From: Francisellaceae bacterium UBA6186
Lineage (GTDB): Bacteria > Pseudomonadota > Gammaproteobacteria > UBA6186 > Azoamicaceae
Direction: 5' to 3'
DNA: 23,684 nucleotides
NCBI GenBank assembly: GCA_002422785.1
Contig: DITK01000019.1
Span: 49,168-72,851 of the forward strand
The notes beneath the pieces are model-generated. The model saw only the letters and a list, made by a program, of their open reading frames with translations, did not search any database and was not told the DNA's origin. Every line of letters begins with the position of its first letter. The first letter of the stretch is position 1. This document shows positions 15,787 through 23,662 of the stretch, piece by piece. A program made the translations under genes and the position numbers.

Positions 15787-17559
15787 GTGAACTACATAGA
15801 ATTACCTGTTCCCAGGATTAAAATTAGAGAATATAGCGATAATTTGCAAAATACTGCAATCAATCAAGGGATGCATCCAGCTATTGCTAAAATTTTAGCT
15901 GCAAGACCAATTGTACAAGATAATTTTTCAAAAATTCTGGAACCAAAATTATCTAATCTTGAACATCCAGAAAATATGAAGGATATGCAACTGGCGGCTA
16001 AAAGGTTATCGCAAGCTATTATAAATAAAGAGTGTATTGGAATTGAAACTGACCACGATTGCGACGGCCAAACCAGTCATGCAGTTATTTATCATAATTT
16101 AGTTCAGCATTTTAAACATCCAAAAAACTTAATTAAATCATATATTGGACATCGGTTAACCGAGGGTTATGGTTTGTCGGAACCAGTTGTTAAAAGAATT
16201 TTGGCAGATAATCCGAAAATTTCTTTGCTAATTACTGCTGATAATGGTTCTTCAGATGAAGTGCGGATTGCTAAGTTAAAAGCTGGTAGTATCGATGTAA
16301 TTGTGACTGATCATCATCAAATACCAATGTCAGGTTTTCCGATTAGTGCTTATGCATTTATCAATCCAACTAGAGAAGACTGCAATTATGATCCATACAT
16401 AGCAGGATGTATGGTAGCTTGGTTATTAATGGTTACAACTAGGTTAGAACTGATTAAATTTGGTTACTTAGATAAAAATGTACCTAAATTAACTGATACT
16501 TTGGATTATGTAGCGGTAGGCACAGTTGCAGATTGTGTTAGCTTTGCTAAAAGTCATAGCAATCGAGCTGTAGTGCGCTTTGGATTACAGCTAATTAATA
16601 CTAGGCAGAAATTTTGTTGGCAGGCATTAAATAGTATCTTGCCAAATAAAATTGAAGTAGAGGATTTAGGGTTTAAAATAGGGCCATTATTAAATAGTGA
16701 TGGGCGTTTAGCAACAGCGTTTGGTTCTGTGAGTTTTTTATTGTCAGAAACTTTACTAGAAGCGCATAATTGGTTAGAGCATTTACAACAACAAAATACT
16801 ATGCGTCGTGCTATTCAAAAAACCATTACCTTAGAAGGGCTGAAAACTGCTAAGCAACAAGTGGATGCTAATCGTTGTTCGGTTTGTATTTTTTTGCACG
16901 ACGGACATGCTGGCGTGCACGGTATTTCTGCTAGTAAAATTAAGGATTATTTTGGTAGACCAGTCGCTTTTTTTGCTCCAAAAATGTTTGAAGAAAATTT
17001 GATTACCGGATCCTTGCGTGGGATAGAAAATTTTCATGTTAGAGATGCTTTGCAATATGTTGCCAATCAAGATCCGCAATTGTTAATTGCATTTGGCGGG
17101 CATAAAGGGGCTGGCGGTGTTACTTTAAGGATCCATGATTTTAATAAATTTTCTGAGATTTTTGAACAAGCGACACGGCAACAATTAAAAATAGTAAATT
17201 TAGGTCCAGTTATTTTATCTGATGGTATTTTACCCGCAGAGTTGATAAACTTAGATTTTTTAGAAGATTTGAAAATTTTAGAACCATATGGTCGTGATTT
17301 TGAAAGTCCCATTTTCCATAATATGGCAATCGTGAAAGATATAAAAATTATTGGTGATGGTACTCATGCTAGGGTAAATTTAAATATTGAAGGTAGAATT
17401 TTTAGGGGGGTGTGGTTTAGTATGAGGCATACTGCTGATGCGCCATGTTTATTTGTTAAGAATGATAAAGTAATGTGCGCATTTAGTTTACTTAAAAGTA
17501 CTTTTGGTAATAAAAAAAGTTGTGAATTACAAATAATTGGCATGCAGCGATATGAATAA
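15787..17559 (+). CDS. recJ: Single-stranded-DNA-specific exonuclease RecJ (divergent)
   Basis: RecJ degrades single-stranded DNA 5' to 3' in RecF-pathway recombination and mismatch repair. In 590 residues the DHH phosphoesterase motifs appear in order: D89-H-D-C-D93-G, ADNG (151-154), TDHH (174-177), AGCMVA (206-211), GTVADC (245-250), then the DHHA1 motif GGHKGAGG (437-444). The OB-like C-terminal part follows. Motif I is unusual: the common form is D-[FY]-D-[AV]-D-G, here D-H-D-C-D-G within IETDHDCDGQTSH. The start is GTG 15787; an in-frame TAA at 15775 excludes an earlier one, and the ribosome binding site is weak. Its stop lies inside the start of prfB. The recJ-prfB-lysS order, standard in gammaproteobacteria, supports the name. 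Confidence 0.9.
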   Translation: MNYIELPVPRIKIREYSDNLQNTAINQGMHPAIAKILAARPIVQDNFSKILEPKLSNLEHPENMKDMQLAAKRLSQAIINKECIGIETDHDCDGQTSHAVIYHNLVQHFKHPKNLIKSYIGHRLTEGYGLSEPVVKRILADNPKISLLITADNGSSDEVRIAKLKAGSIDVIVTDHHQIPMSGFPISAYAFINPTREDCNYDPYIAGCMVAWLLMVTTRLELIKFGYLDKNVPKLTDTLDYVAVGTVADCVSFAKSHSNRAVVRFGLQLINTRQKFCWQALNSILPNKIEVEDLGFKIGPLLNSDGRLATAFGSVSFLLSETLLEAHNWLEHLQQQNTMRRAIQKTITLEGLKTAKQQVDANRCSVCIFLHDGHAGVHGISASKIKDYFGRPVAFFAPKMFEENLITGSLRGIENFHVRDALQYVANQDPQLLIAFGGHKGAGGVTLRIHDFNKFSEIFEQATRQQLKIVNLGPVILSDGILPAELINLDFLEDLKILEPYGRDFESPIFHNMAIVKDIKIIGDGTHARVNLNIEGRIFRGVWFSMRHTADAPCLFVKNDKVMCAFSLLKSTFGNKKSCELQIIGMQRYE

Positions 17560-18667
17560 TATAGCAGATATAAATTTCAATGATTTATTAGAAGAATTAA
17601 TTTTAACTAAGGATCAATTATTACATCTTATTGATTTTGATAAAAAATCAGCTAATTTAGAAAATATTAAAATTCAGCTGGCAGATCCGAATGCTTGGTC
17701 GGATCAAGATAAGATTAAAATATTAAGCAAAGAAAAAAGTCAATTAGAAACAGCTTTATTGCCAATTTATCAATTTGCTAATAACTTAAAAGAAGCTAAA
17801 GAATTATTGTTAATGGCTAAAAATTTACAAGATCAAGAAAGTATCGAAGATATTTGTCAAGACATACTAAAATTGCAAGTTACAGCTCGCAAATTAGAAT
17901 TTGAATGTATGTTTTGTGGAGAATTAGATCAAAACAATACTTTTTTAGATATTCAGTCAGGATCAGGTGGCACCGAAGCTCAGGATTGGGCAAATATTTT
18001 ATTACGTATGTATTTAAGATGGGCAGAATCTAGAAAATTTAAAGCTGAAATTATGGAAATATCTGATGGAGATGTTGCCGGCATTAAAAGTGCAACTATT
18101 AAAATAACCGGTAATTATGCTTATGGTTGGTTGCGTACCGAAACAGGGGTACATAGATTAGTACGTAAATCACCATTTGATTCAGGTAATCGTCGGCATA
18201 CATCTTTTGCAGCGGTGTTCGTTTACCCAGAAGTAAGTGACGATGTTAATATTGATATTAATCCTTCTGATTTAAAAGTAGATACTTACCGAGCGTCAGG
18301 AGCTGGTGGTCAACATGTTAATCGTACAGATTCGGCAGTTAGAATTACTCATTTGCCAACTGGTGTTGTGGTGCAATGTCAAAGTGATAGATCTCAACAT
18401 AAAAACAGATCATATGCGATGAAGCAATTAAAATCTAAATTATATGATCTAATCATACAAGAAAAAAACAAAGAGAAACAAAAATTAGAAGATGCAAAAA
18501 CAGATATAGGTTGGGGTAATCAAATCAGATCTTATGTGTTAGATCAATCTAGAATTAAAGACGTACGCACTAATTTAGAAATTTTTAATACTCAACAGGT
18601 GTTAGATGGATATATAGATCCATTTTTAGAGGCTAATTTAAAAAACATTAATATAAAAAAAAATTAA
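17552..18667 (+). CDS. prfB: Peptide chain release factor 2 (RF2), without programmed frameshift
   Basis: RF2 recognises UGA and UAA stop codons and triggers peptide release. The 371-residue product has the SPF anticodon-like tripeptide (207-209, KSPFDSG) and the GGQ catalytic motif (252-254, ASGAGGQHVNRT). The ATG at 17552 overlaps the recJ stop by 8 bases; a TTG at 17537 is also in frame but adds residues without homology. Most gammaproteobacterial prfB genes contain an in-frame UGA near codon 26 read through by +1 frameshifting. Here the frame is continuous: the equivalent of E. coli YLDYD is HLIDFD (17624-17641, CAT CTT ATT GAT TTT GAT), with no UGA and no Shine-Dalgarno-like AGGGGG before it. 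Self-regulation by frameshifting has therefore been lost. Confidence 0.96.
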   Translation: MNNIADINFNDLLEELILTKDQLLHLIDFDKKSANLENIKIQLADPNAWSDQDKIKILSKEKSQLETALLPIYQFANNLKEAKELLLMAKNLQDQESIEDICQDILKLQVTARKLEFECMFCGELDQNNTFLDIQSGSGGTEAQDWANILLRMYLRWAESRKFKAEIMEISDGDVAGIKSATIKITGNYAYGWLRTETGVHRLVRKSPFDSGNRRHTSFAAVFVYPEVSDDVNIDINPSDLKVDTYRASGAGGQHVNRTDSAVRITHLPTGVVVQCQSDRSQHKNRSYAMKQLKSKLYDLIIQEKNKEKQKLEDAKTDIGWGNQIRSYVLDQSRIKDVRTNLEIFNTQQVLDGYIDPFLEANLKNINIKKN

Positions 18668-18689
18668 GATCAATTAAGGGTGTTATTAT

Positions 18690-20207
18690 ATGACAGAAAG
18701 TAAAATTGATATAGAACCAACAAATGGCAACTTAGATGCAGAAAGATTGGCAAAATTAGGTAAATTAAGATCTGCTGGATATGTGTGGACCAATAATTTT
18801 AAACGTGAAAATTTATCTTATGATCTTCATACAGCTTATGATAATTTTACTAATGAAGAGCTGGTTGTTAAAAATATTATGGTAGCAGTAGCTGGCAGAG
18901 TTATATTAAGAAGAATTATGGGTAAGGCCAGTTTTATAACATTACAGGACATGTCGGGTAAAATTCAAATTTATTTACAGCAAGACATGCTAGCTGATGC
19001 CTACGAACAATTTAAATCTTGGGATTTGGGTGATTTAGTTGGGGTGTGCGGTATTTTATTTAAAACCAAGACGCAAGAATTATCAGTAAAAGCTACACAA
19101 ATTGTATTGTTAACCAAATCTTTGCGTGCATTACCAGAAAAATGGCATGGTTTGCAAGATCAAGAAACCAGATATAGGCAACGTTATTTGGATTTAATAG
19201 TTAATCCTACTGTTAGAAAAGTTTTTCAAACTAGAACCAAAATTATTAATTGCATTAGAGATTATTTAAATGAATTACAATTTTTAGAAGTGGAAACGCC
19301 AATGATGCAAGTAATTCCAGGCGGTGCTACTGCTCGTCCATTTATAACTCATCATAATGCATTAGGATTGGATTTATATTTGCGTATTTCGCCAGAATTG
19401 TATTTGAAGCGGTTAGTGGTTGGTGGTTTTGAAAAAGTATATGAAATTAATCGTAGTTTCAGAAACGAAGGTTTATCTACTAGGCATAATCCAGAATTCA
19501 CTATGATAGAATTTTATCAAGCGTTTGCTGATTATAAAGATCTTATGAATTTAACCGAAAATCTATTTAAAATTTTGGCTGAAAAAGTTCTAGGAACTCA
19601 AGTGGTTACTTATCAGAATAATCAGTATGATTTTTCTAAACCATTTCATAGATTGACTTTTAAACAGGCTATACAAAAATATAATTCTGAGTTGTCTATT
19701 ACGGATATAGATGATCAACATAAATTACAAGCATATATGCAAAAGAATAAGATTACAGTAGATAATATTGATTTTTCTAATAGTAGTATCGGCGACTTGC
19801 AGTGTATATTATACGATAAAACAGTAGAACAGCATTTATTAGAACCAACATTTATTATAGATTATCCAATAGAAATTTCACCATTAGCAAGGCGTTCTGA
19901 TAATAACCCAAATTTAACCGATCGGTTTGAATTATATATTGCTGGTAGAGAAATTGCTAATGGATTTTCCGAGCTTAACGATCCTGTCGATCAAAAAGAG
20001 CGTTTTTTAAAACAAGCATCTCTTAAAGATGCAGGTGATTTAGAAGCCATGCATTATGATCAAGATTATGTTACTGCATTAGAATATGGTTTACCGCCAA
20101 GTGCCGGGGAAGGGATCGGTATAGATAGATTAGTAATGTTGTTTACCGATCAAAGTTCTATTCGAGATGTCATCTTATTTCCGCATATGCGGCCAAGTGA
20201 TAAGTGA
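18690..20207 (+). CDS. lysS: Lysyl-tRNA synthetase, class II
   Basis: Charges tRNA-Lys with lysine. The 505-residue sequence has an N-terminal OB-fold anticodon-binding domain (about 65-150: VAGRVILRRIMGKASFITLQD) and the class II catalytic core: motif 1 around EVETPMMQVIPGGATARPF, motif 2 FRNEGLSTRHNPEFTMIEFYQA, and motif 3 GEGIGIDRLVMLFT. All ATP- and lysine-binding signatures visible to me are present. It begins 22 bases after prfB with AAGGGTG upstream, so it is probably the last gene of a recJ-prfB-lysS transcript. Its final 58 bases overlap a gene on the opposite strand. Confidence 0.97.
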   Translation: MTESKIDIEPTNGNLDAERLAKLGKLRSAGYVWTNNFKRENLSYDLHTAYDNFTNEELVVKNIMVAVAGRVILRRIMGKASFITLQDMSGKIQIYLQQDMLADAYEQFKSWDLGDLVGVCGILFKTKTQELSVKATQIVLLTKSLRALPEKWHGLQDQETRYRQRYLDLIVNPTVRKVFQTRTKIINCIRDYLNELQFLEVETPMMQVIPGGATARPFITHHNALGLDLYLRISPELYLKRLVVGGFEKVYEINRSFRNEGLSTRHNPEFTMIEFYQAFADYKDLMNLTENLFKILAEKVLGTQVVTYQNNQYDFSKPFHRLTFKQAIQKYNSELSITDIDDQHKLQAYMQKNKITVDNIDFSNSSIGDLQCILYDKTVEQHLLEPTFIIDYPIEISPLARRSDNNPNLTDRFELYIAGREIANGFSELNDPVDQKERFLKQASLKDAGDLEAMHYDQDYVTALEYGLPPSAGEGIGIDRLVMLFTDQSSIRDVILFPHMRPSDK

Positions 20208-21502
20208 TGCTGGAAACAAACCCAAGCAAAAGCATGCGATGCGCTAGTTAAGCAAGCAACAATATAAGTATAGCGAGGAGTTCCTGCCATTGAACAAAAA
20301 AACAGCGTTGATATGATCATAAAATTAACCGAATTAAGCATAATCAGAGGAAATGCAGCCCAAGTTGCTTTTAATGTTATGATTCCTAAATATAAATAAG
20401 CCATACTCACAATAGCTATTAAAATATGTCCGACTAGAAAATAGCTGATTAATCTAGCGGTGTAATATAATGTTTTATATTGTATGCTGTTGATATCAAA
20501 ACTATTATCAAGAAAATCTTTTACACAATTAAACCCAGGTAGTGATAAAAGTGAATATCCCATATTAATCGATCTATGTTTCATATACGGTAGTGGGTGG
20601 GAGATAACAGTTTTAGCCCATTGCCACCATAAATTATTTAATTCTTGCGAATTAAGAGCACTTCTGAAAATACCATCTTTTACTAATACTATATTATCAA
20701 CTGATTTATGATTAAAGGTTGCGAGAAATTTTTCTGTAGTAAAATGCTTAGTGTATAAAAATTTTGGCATATACATAGTGCCAGAATCAAAACTAATGGC
20801 CGCAAGATCATACATTTTTACATACTGCCAAGAGTTATTTTTTTGTTCTGGAGGCACCAGGATATTATTGACATAAAAAAAACTCCCATAAAATGTGCCT
20901 ATGATAACACCGAAAGCTATTAGTGTTTTACTAAGATTTTTTGCAAAAAATTGGGAATGATGTATTACGTAAAAGACAATTATAATTGGGGCACAATACT
21001 GAGCTTGAAATTTTACACAGGTGCCATAAAATAATATTAACCAAAAAGATAGTTGTTCTATTAAATGTAGTGGTCGTTGTTTAGCAATAGCATGACTTAG
21101 CATCATGGATGCAATAAGAAAACTAAAGGCAAATCCTACGTCTTTCCAGATTTTAAAAGAATATATGATAACGATTGGTAACAACGGTAGTGCTACAAAT
21201 AGATAAGCCATCCAACAATTTATAAATATACTAACCCCATAAGCTGCAGCTCCATATAACAGCAATAGATGAAATGCTAACATTAAACCTGGTCCTTGAT
21301 ATATTATATCTAAATAGTGCCATACAAAAGACATTAGGGCAGGATGATGATCGCTATAAATTTGAGATTGCGCTATATAGTATTGAGTAAAGCTATCCGG
21401 AGTCATGCCGCCAGGCCAAGTTGTTAATAAATTTATAAAAAATAAGATGATTAATATAATGTAAGGCATAAAAATTATAGATTTTTTATTGGTTGAGATC
21501 AT
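20150..21502 (-). CDS. Polytopic membrane protein, GT-C glycosyltransferase-like
   Basis: A 450-residue protein with about ten hydrophobic segments. The first loop after the N-terminal segment has TWPGGMTPDSFTQ (D36) and DHHP (51-54), the arrangement seen in GT-C-fold glycosyltransferases of the uncharacterised DUF6020-like type, where the loop Asp is the expected metal/catalytic residue; GT-C enzymes use polyprenyl-phosphate sugars. A large periplasmic-side segment (about 220-330) separates two membrane blocks. The ATG overlaps the ygfZ stop (ATGA at 21502-21499), so it is translationally coupled to ygfZ. Its last 18 codons lie on the lysS antisense strand. The fold assignment rests on motif pattern and topology and is moderate. 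Confidence 0.7.
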   Translation of the reverse strand: MISTNKKSIIFMPYIILIILFFINLLTTWPGGMTPDSFTQYYIAQSQIYSDHHPALMSFVWHYLDIIYQGPGLMLAFHLLLLYGAAAYGVSIFINCWMAYLFVALPLLPIVIIYSFKIWKDVGFAFSFLIASMMLSHAIAKQRPLHLIEQLSFWLILFYGTCVKFQAQYCAPIIIVFYVIHHSQFFAKNLSKTLIAFGVIIGTFYGSFFYVNNILVPPEQKNNSWQYVKMYDLAAISFDSGTMYMPKFLYTKHFTTEKFLATFNHKSVDNIVLVKDGIFRSALNSQELNNLWWQWAKTVISHPLPYMKHRSINMGYSLLSLPGFNCVKDFLDNSFDINSIQYKTLYYTARLISYFLVGHILIAIVSMAYLYLGIITLKATWAAFPLIMLNSVNFMIISTLFFCSMAGTPRYTYIVACLTSASHAFAWVCFQHHLSLGRICGNKMTSRIEL

Positions 21503-22158
21503 ATAACAGGGGCTTCCACTAAAACTAATTGATGATTATTATTTATTACCACAGATCGTACAATGGTTATATCTGGATTGTTTAATTTATTACCAGGAAT
21601 TAATATATCTTCATGGTGGCTGTCAGTTGCATGGATAGAGACAACTTTTAATTCTTTTTTGGTTTTTCCTAAACAATGGATCCTGTTAATAATAGCTTGA
21701 CCTTTATAACATCCTTTGTTTAAGCTGACTGCGCCTAATTGAATTAAATTAATATTATTTGGCAGAAATTTTTCAGTAGTGGTTAAATAAATTTCAGGGA
21801 TTTTTTGTGATATTTGTGCAGCTTCAAATAATATATTATCAGTTTGGTTATGAATATTATTAATTTTGGTCTCTATTGCTTGTATAGTTACTTTAGCACG
21901 TAAAATATATTTATGTAAATTATATATGGTTTTTTCCAGCAGTTCTTTAATGATTTGCAGATAAAAATTATTATGTATTTTATAAATTTTAAAAATACAT
22001 TCTACTCTTCCTTGTATATTGCAGATTGATCCTAAACTTGGTTTGTTAGAAATTTTATTGATATCACAAGTTAATTGTTTTTGTAAAAAAGTAGCAGCAT
22101 CGTGGCCGGATACTTCAATTAACTGATAATTTTCTTGCAGTGTGTTGTGTTGTATCAT
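21499..22158 (-). CDS. ygfZ: Folate-binding protein YgfZ (iron-sulfur cluster maintenance)
   Basis: YgfZ is a tetrahydrofolate-binding GcvT-like protein needed for the stability or repair of some iron-sulfur enzymes such as MiaB. The start region VSGHDAATFLQKQLTCDINKI and the signature KGCYKGQ (148-154), with the conserved C150, followed by RIHCLGKTKKEL identify it. The usual signature is K-G-C-[YF]-x-G-Q-E; here the final residue is A155. At 219 residues it is about 100 shorter than the E. coli protein (326), mostly from the middle and C-terminal parts. It is divergent from sdhE with only 36 bp between start codons, and coupled to the downstream membrane gene. Assignment is good; whether the A155 change affects activity is unknown. 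Confidence 0.88.
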   Translation of the reverse strand: MIQHNTLQENYQLIEVSGHDAATFLQKQLTCDINKISNKPSLGSICNIQGRVECIFKIYKIHNNFYLQIIKELLEKTIYNLHKYILRAKVTIQAIETKINNIHNQTDNILFEAAQISQKIPEIYLTTTEKFLPNNINLIQLGAVSLNKGCYKGQAIINRIHCLGKTKKELKVVSIHATDSHHEDILIPGNKLNNPDITIVRSVVINNNHQLVLVEAPVI

Positions 22159-22166
22159 GATATAAT
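22158..22166 (+). promoter_or_regulatory. Extended -10 promoter for sdhE-ygfX
   Basis: TGATATAAT is an exact extended -10 (TGnTATAAT) 29 bp before the sdhE ATG. Its TG touches the ygfZ start codon on the opposite strand. No -35 at normal spacing is convincing (TTGCAG at 22135-22140 would need a 20-bp spacer), which suits an extended -10 promoter. Confidence 0.6.
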
Positions 22167-22194
22167 GCTACTAAATATTTGAAAGGAATGATAT

Positions 22195-22449
22195 ATGGCA
22201 GAATTAAATCATAATATTAATCATATTCGTTGGCAGTGTCGGCGTGGTATGTTGGAGTTAGACGAGATATTATCAAATTTTTTTATAAATAGTTATAAAG
22301 ATTTGTCAGTAGCTATGCAAAAAACTTTTGAAAAATTATTACAATGTAACGATGCTGATTTGTTTGATTGGTTAATTGCTAAATCCTCGCCGATAGATAT
22401 AGAATTACGTAATTTAATAATATTAATAGCCAAACAAAGTAAGCTTTAA
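22195..22449 (+). CDS. sdhE: FAD assembly factor SdhE (CptB)
   Basis: SdhE helps covalent attachment of FAD to the succinate dehydrogenase flavoprotein (SdhA). The 84-residue protein is the normal length, all-helical, with the conserved RGxxE motif as R17-G18-M-L-E21 (CRRGMLELDEIL), then the usual helix bundle ending ELRNLIILIAKQSKL. GAAAGGA lies 8 bases before the ATG. It overlaps nothing; the ygfX-like gene follows by 2 bp. Gammaproteobacteria typically have ygfZ divergent to sdhE-ygfX, exactly the context here. In E. coli this pair was proposed as a toxin-antitoxin module (CptAB), which the SDH function has largely displaced. Confidence 0.95.
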   Translation: MAELNHNINHIRWQCRRGMLELDEILSNFFINSYKDLSVAMQKTFEKLLQCNDADLFDWLIAKSSPIDIELRNLIILIAKQSKL

Positions 22450-22451
22450 TT

Positions 22452-22862
22452 ATGGTTTGTTATTTATGTAATAATAATTACAATAAATGGATCTTGATTA
22501 TATACAATATAATCATTGCATATGCATTATATTTAACTGATATTAATTTATGGGTTAAAATAATAATATTTTTTATAGCATGCTGGTTAAACTATAAAAA
22601 ATATTTAAAAAACAATTTAATAACAGCATTTTATTTGACAACCAGTATAAATAAATCAATTTTATTAAGTAAAGACAATAAGCAGATTAAAGTTAATTTT
22701 ATTAAGGTTGCTTATTTTAGTTATAATATGATTATATTATGTTTCGCTAACAAATTAAGAAAATTCAAACTTTTCATTTTTAAAAGTCAAGTTAGCGAAG
22801 ATTTGTTTAAATCTTTAATTATATTGGCTAAATATAATTTTTTGCCAAATTATAATAGTTAA
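22452..22862 (+). CDS. ygfX: YgfX-like inner-membrane protein
   Basis: A 136-residue protein with two adjacent membrane segments (about 12-28 and 32-48) followed by a soluble strand-rich domain, the topology of YgfX (CptA). Sequence identity to E. coli YgfX is not visible by eye; the call rests on topology, size and the fixed position directly after sdhE (2-bp gap). It is very rich in Asn, Lys and Ile, in line with local base composition. Its 3' neighbour is rpoE, 94 bp on. The role of YgfX is unclear; membrane association with SdhE has been reported in other species. Confidence 0.7.
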   Translation: MVCYLCNNNYNKWILIIYNIIIAYALYLTDINLWVKIIIFFIACWLNYKKYLKNNLITAFYLTTSINKSILLSKDNKQIKVNFIKVAYFSYNMIILCFANKLRKFKLFIFKSQVSEDLFKSLIILAKYNFLPNYNS

Positions 22863-22956
22863 TTTGGGTGGAAATAAATCAATTATCGGGCATATACAGC
22901 ACTTGTTTAATTTAAAATCGCTATATTTATATTAACAATAAAATCATTTTAAAATA

Positions 22957-23562
22957 ATGAAATATAATTATATGCAACAGAAACCTGATCAAGATTTATC
23001 ATTAATTCAAGCGGTACAAAGCGGAGATAAGGCTGCATTTAATTTATTAGTTTTAAAATATCAGTATAAAATTTTAAAACTAATAGTTAGTTATGTTAAA
23101 GATCCAAGCGAATCTTTAGATGTGGTGCAAGAAATTTTTATTAAGGCATATAAAGGATTAGATAATTTTAAGTATAAAAGTTCTTTCTATACTTGGTTAT
23201 ATAAAATTGCTATCAATACTGCTAAAAGTTATGTTATAGATAAAAACCGTTATTTACCAGAATATAGTTTTGATGTATTAGAAAGTCATGATCAGTCATA
23301 TTATTTTGTTAAAAACCTTGCAATAGAAGGTAGTAATTTAGATAATTCGATTGTTAATAAAGAATTAAAAAATATTTTTTTTGCGATGATAAACAATTTA
23401 CCAGAAGATCTTAAAAAGACCATCCTTTTAAGAGAAGTAGAAGAATTAACATACGAAGAAATTGCAGCCGTCATGGAGTGTCCGGTAGGTACTGTTCGAT
23501 CGAGAATTTTTCGAGCAAGAGAAGCTATTGATAAAAAAATACCCCCAAGATTAATTAACTAA
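22957..23562 (+). CDS. rpoE: RNA polymerase sigma-E factor RpoE
   Basis: An extracytoplasmic-function sigma factor of the RpoE/AlgU group, governing the envelope stress response. The 201 residues follow E. coli RpoE closely: region 2 with AFNLLVLKYQYKILKLI, DVVQEIFIKAYKGLDNF and SSFYTWLYKIAINTAKSY, and region 4 with LPEDLKKTILLREVEELTYEE, ECPVGTVRSRIFRAREAID. The ATG at 22957 or the one at 22972 may start it; neither has a good ribosome binding site. In most relatives rpoE is followed by rseA (the anti-sigma factor); here a tRNA gene begins about 100 bp after the stop, so no rseA is adjacent. No clear RpoE-type (GGAACTT / TCTGA) promoter is visible upstream. Confidence 0.95.
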   Translation: MKYNYMQQKPDQDLSLIQAVQSGDKAAFNLLVLKYQYKILKLIVSYVKDPSESLDVVQEIFIKAYKGLDNFKYKSSFYTWLYKIAINTAKSYVIDKNRYLPEYSFDVLESHDQSYYFVKNLAIEGSNLDNSIVNKELKNIFFAMINNLPEDLKKTILLREVEELTYEEIAAVMECPVGTVRSRIFRAREAIDKKIPPRLIN

Positions 23563-23621
23563 TCAACTAATTAACTAACAAATAAATAAAAAACTATCTT
23601 TCTCATACCGCACGGTAGGGG

Positions 23622-23650
23622 TTTACATATTGCTCTACTTTCGTTAAAAT
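23622..23650 (+). promoter_or_regulatory. Promoter of the tRNA gene
   Basis: TTTACA (23622-23627), a 17-bp spacer and TAAAAT (23645-23650) lie 12 bp before the predicted tRNA 5' end, a good sigma-70 promoter at the expected position for a stable RNA gene. Confidence 0.7.
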
Positions 23651-23662
23651 GCTTAACATAAT

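Noticed and set aside
17537..17551. TTG start for prfB five codons upstream of ATG 17552
   Set aside because: The extra residues have no family match, and the ATG is the stronger codon.
23606..23617. TACCG-CA-CGGTA inverted repeat as an rpoE terminator
   Set aside because: The loop is only two bases and no T-run follows.
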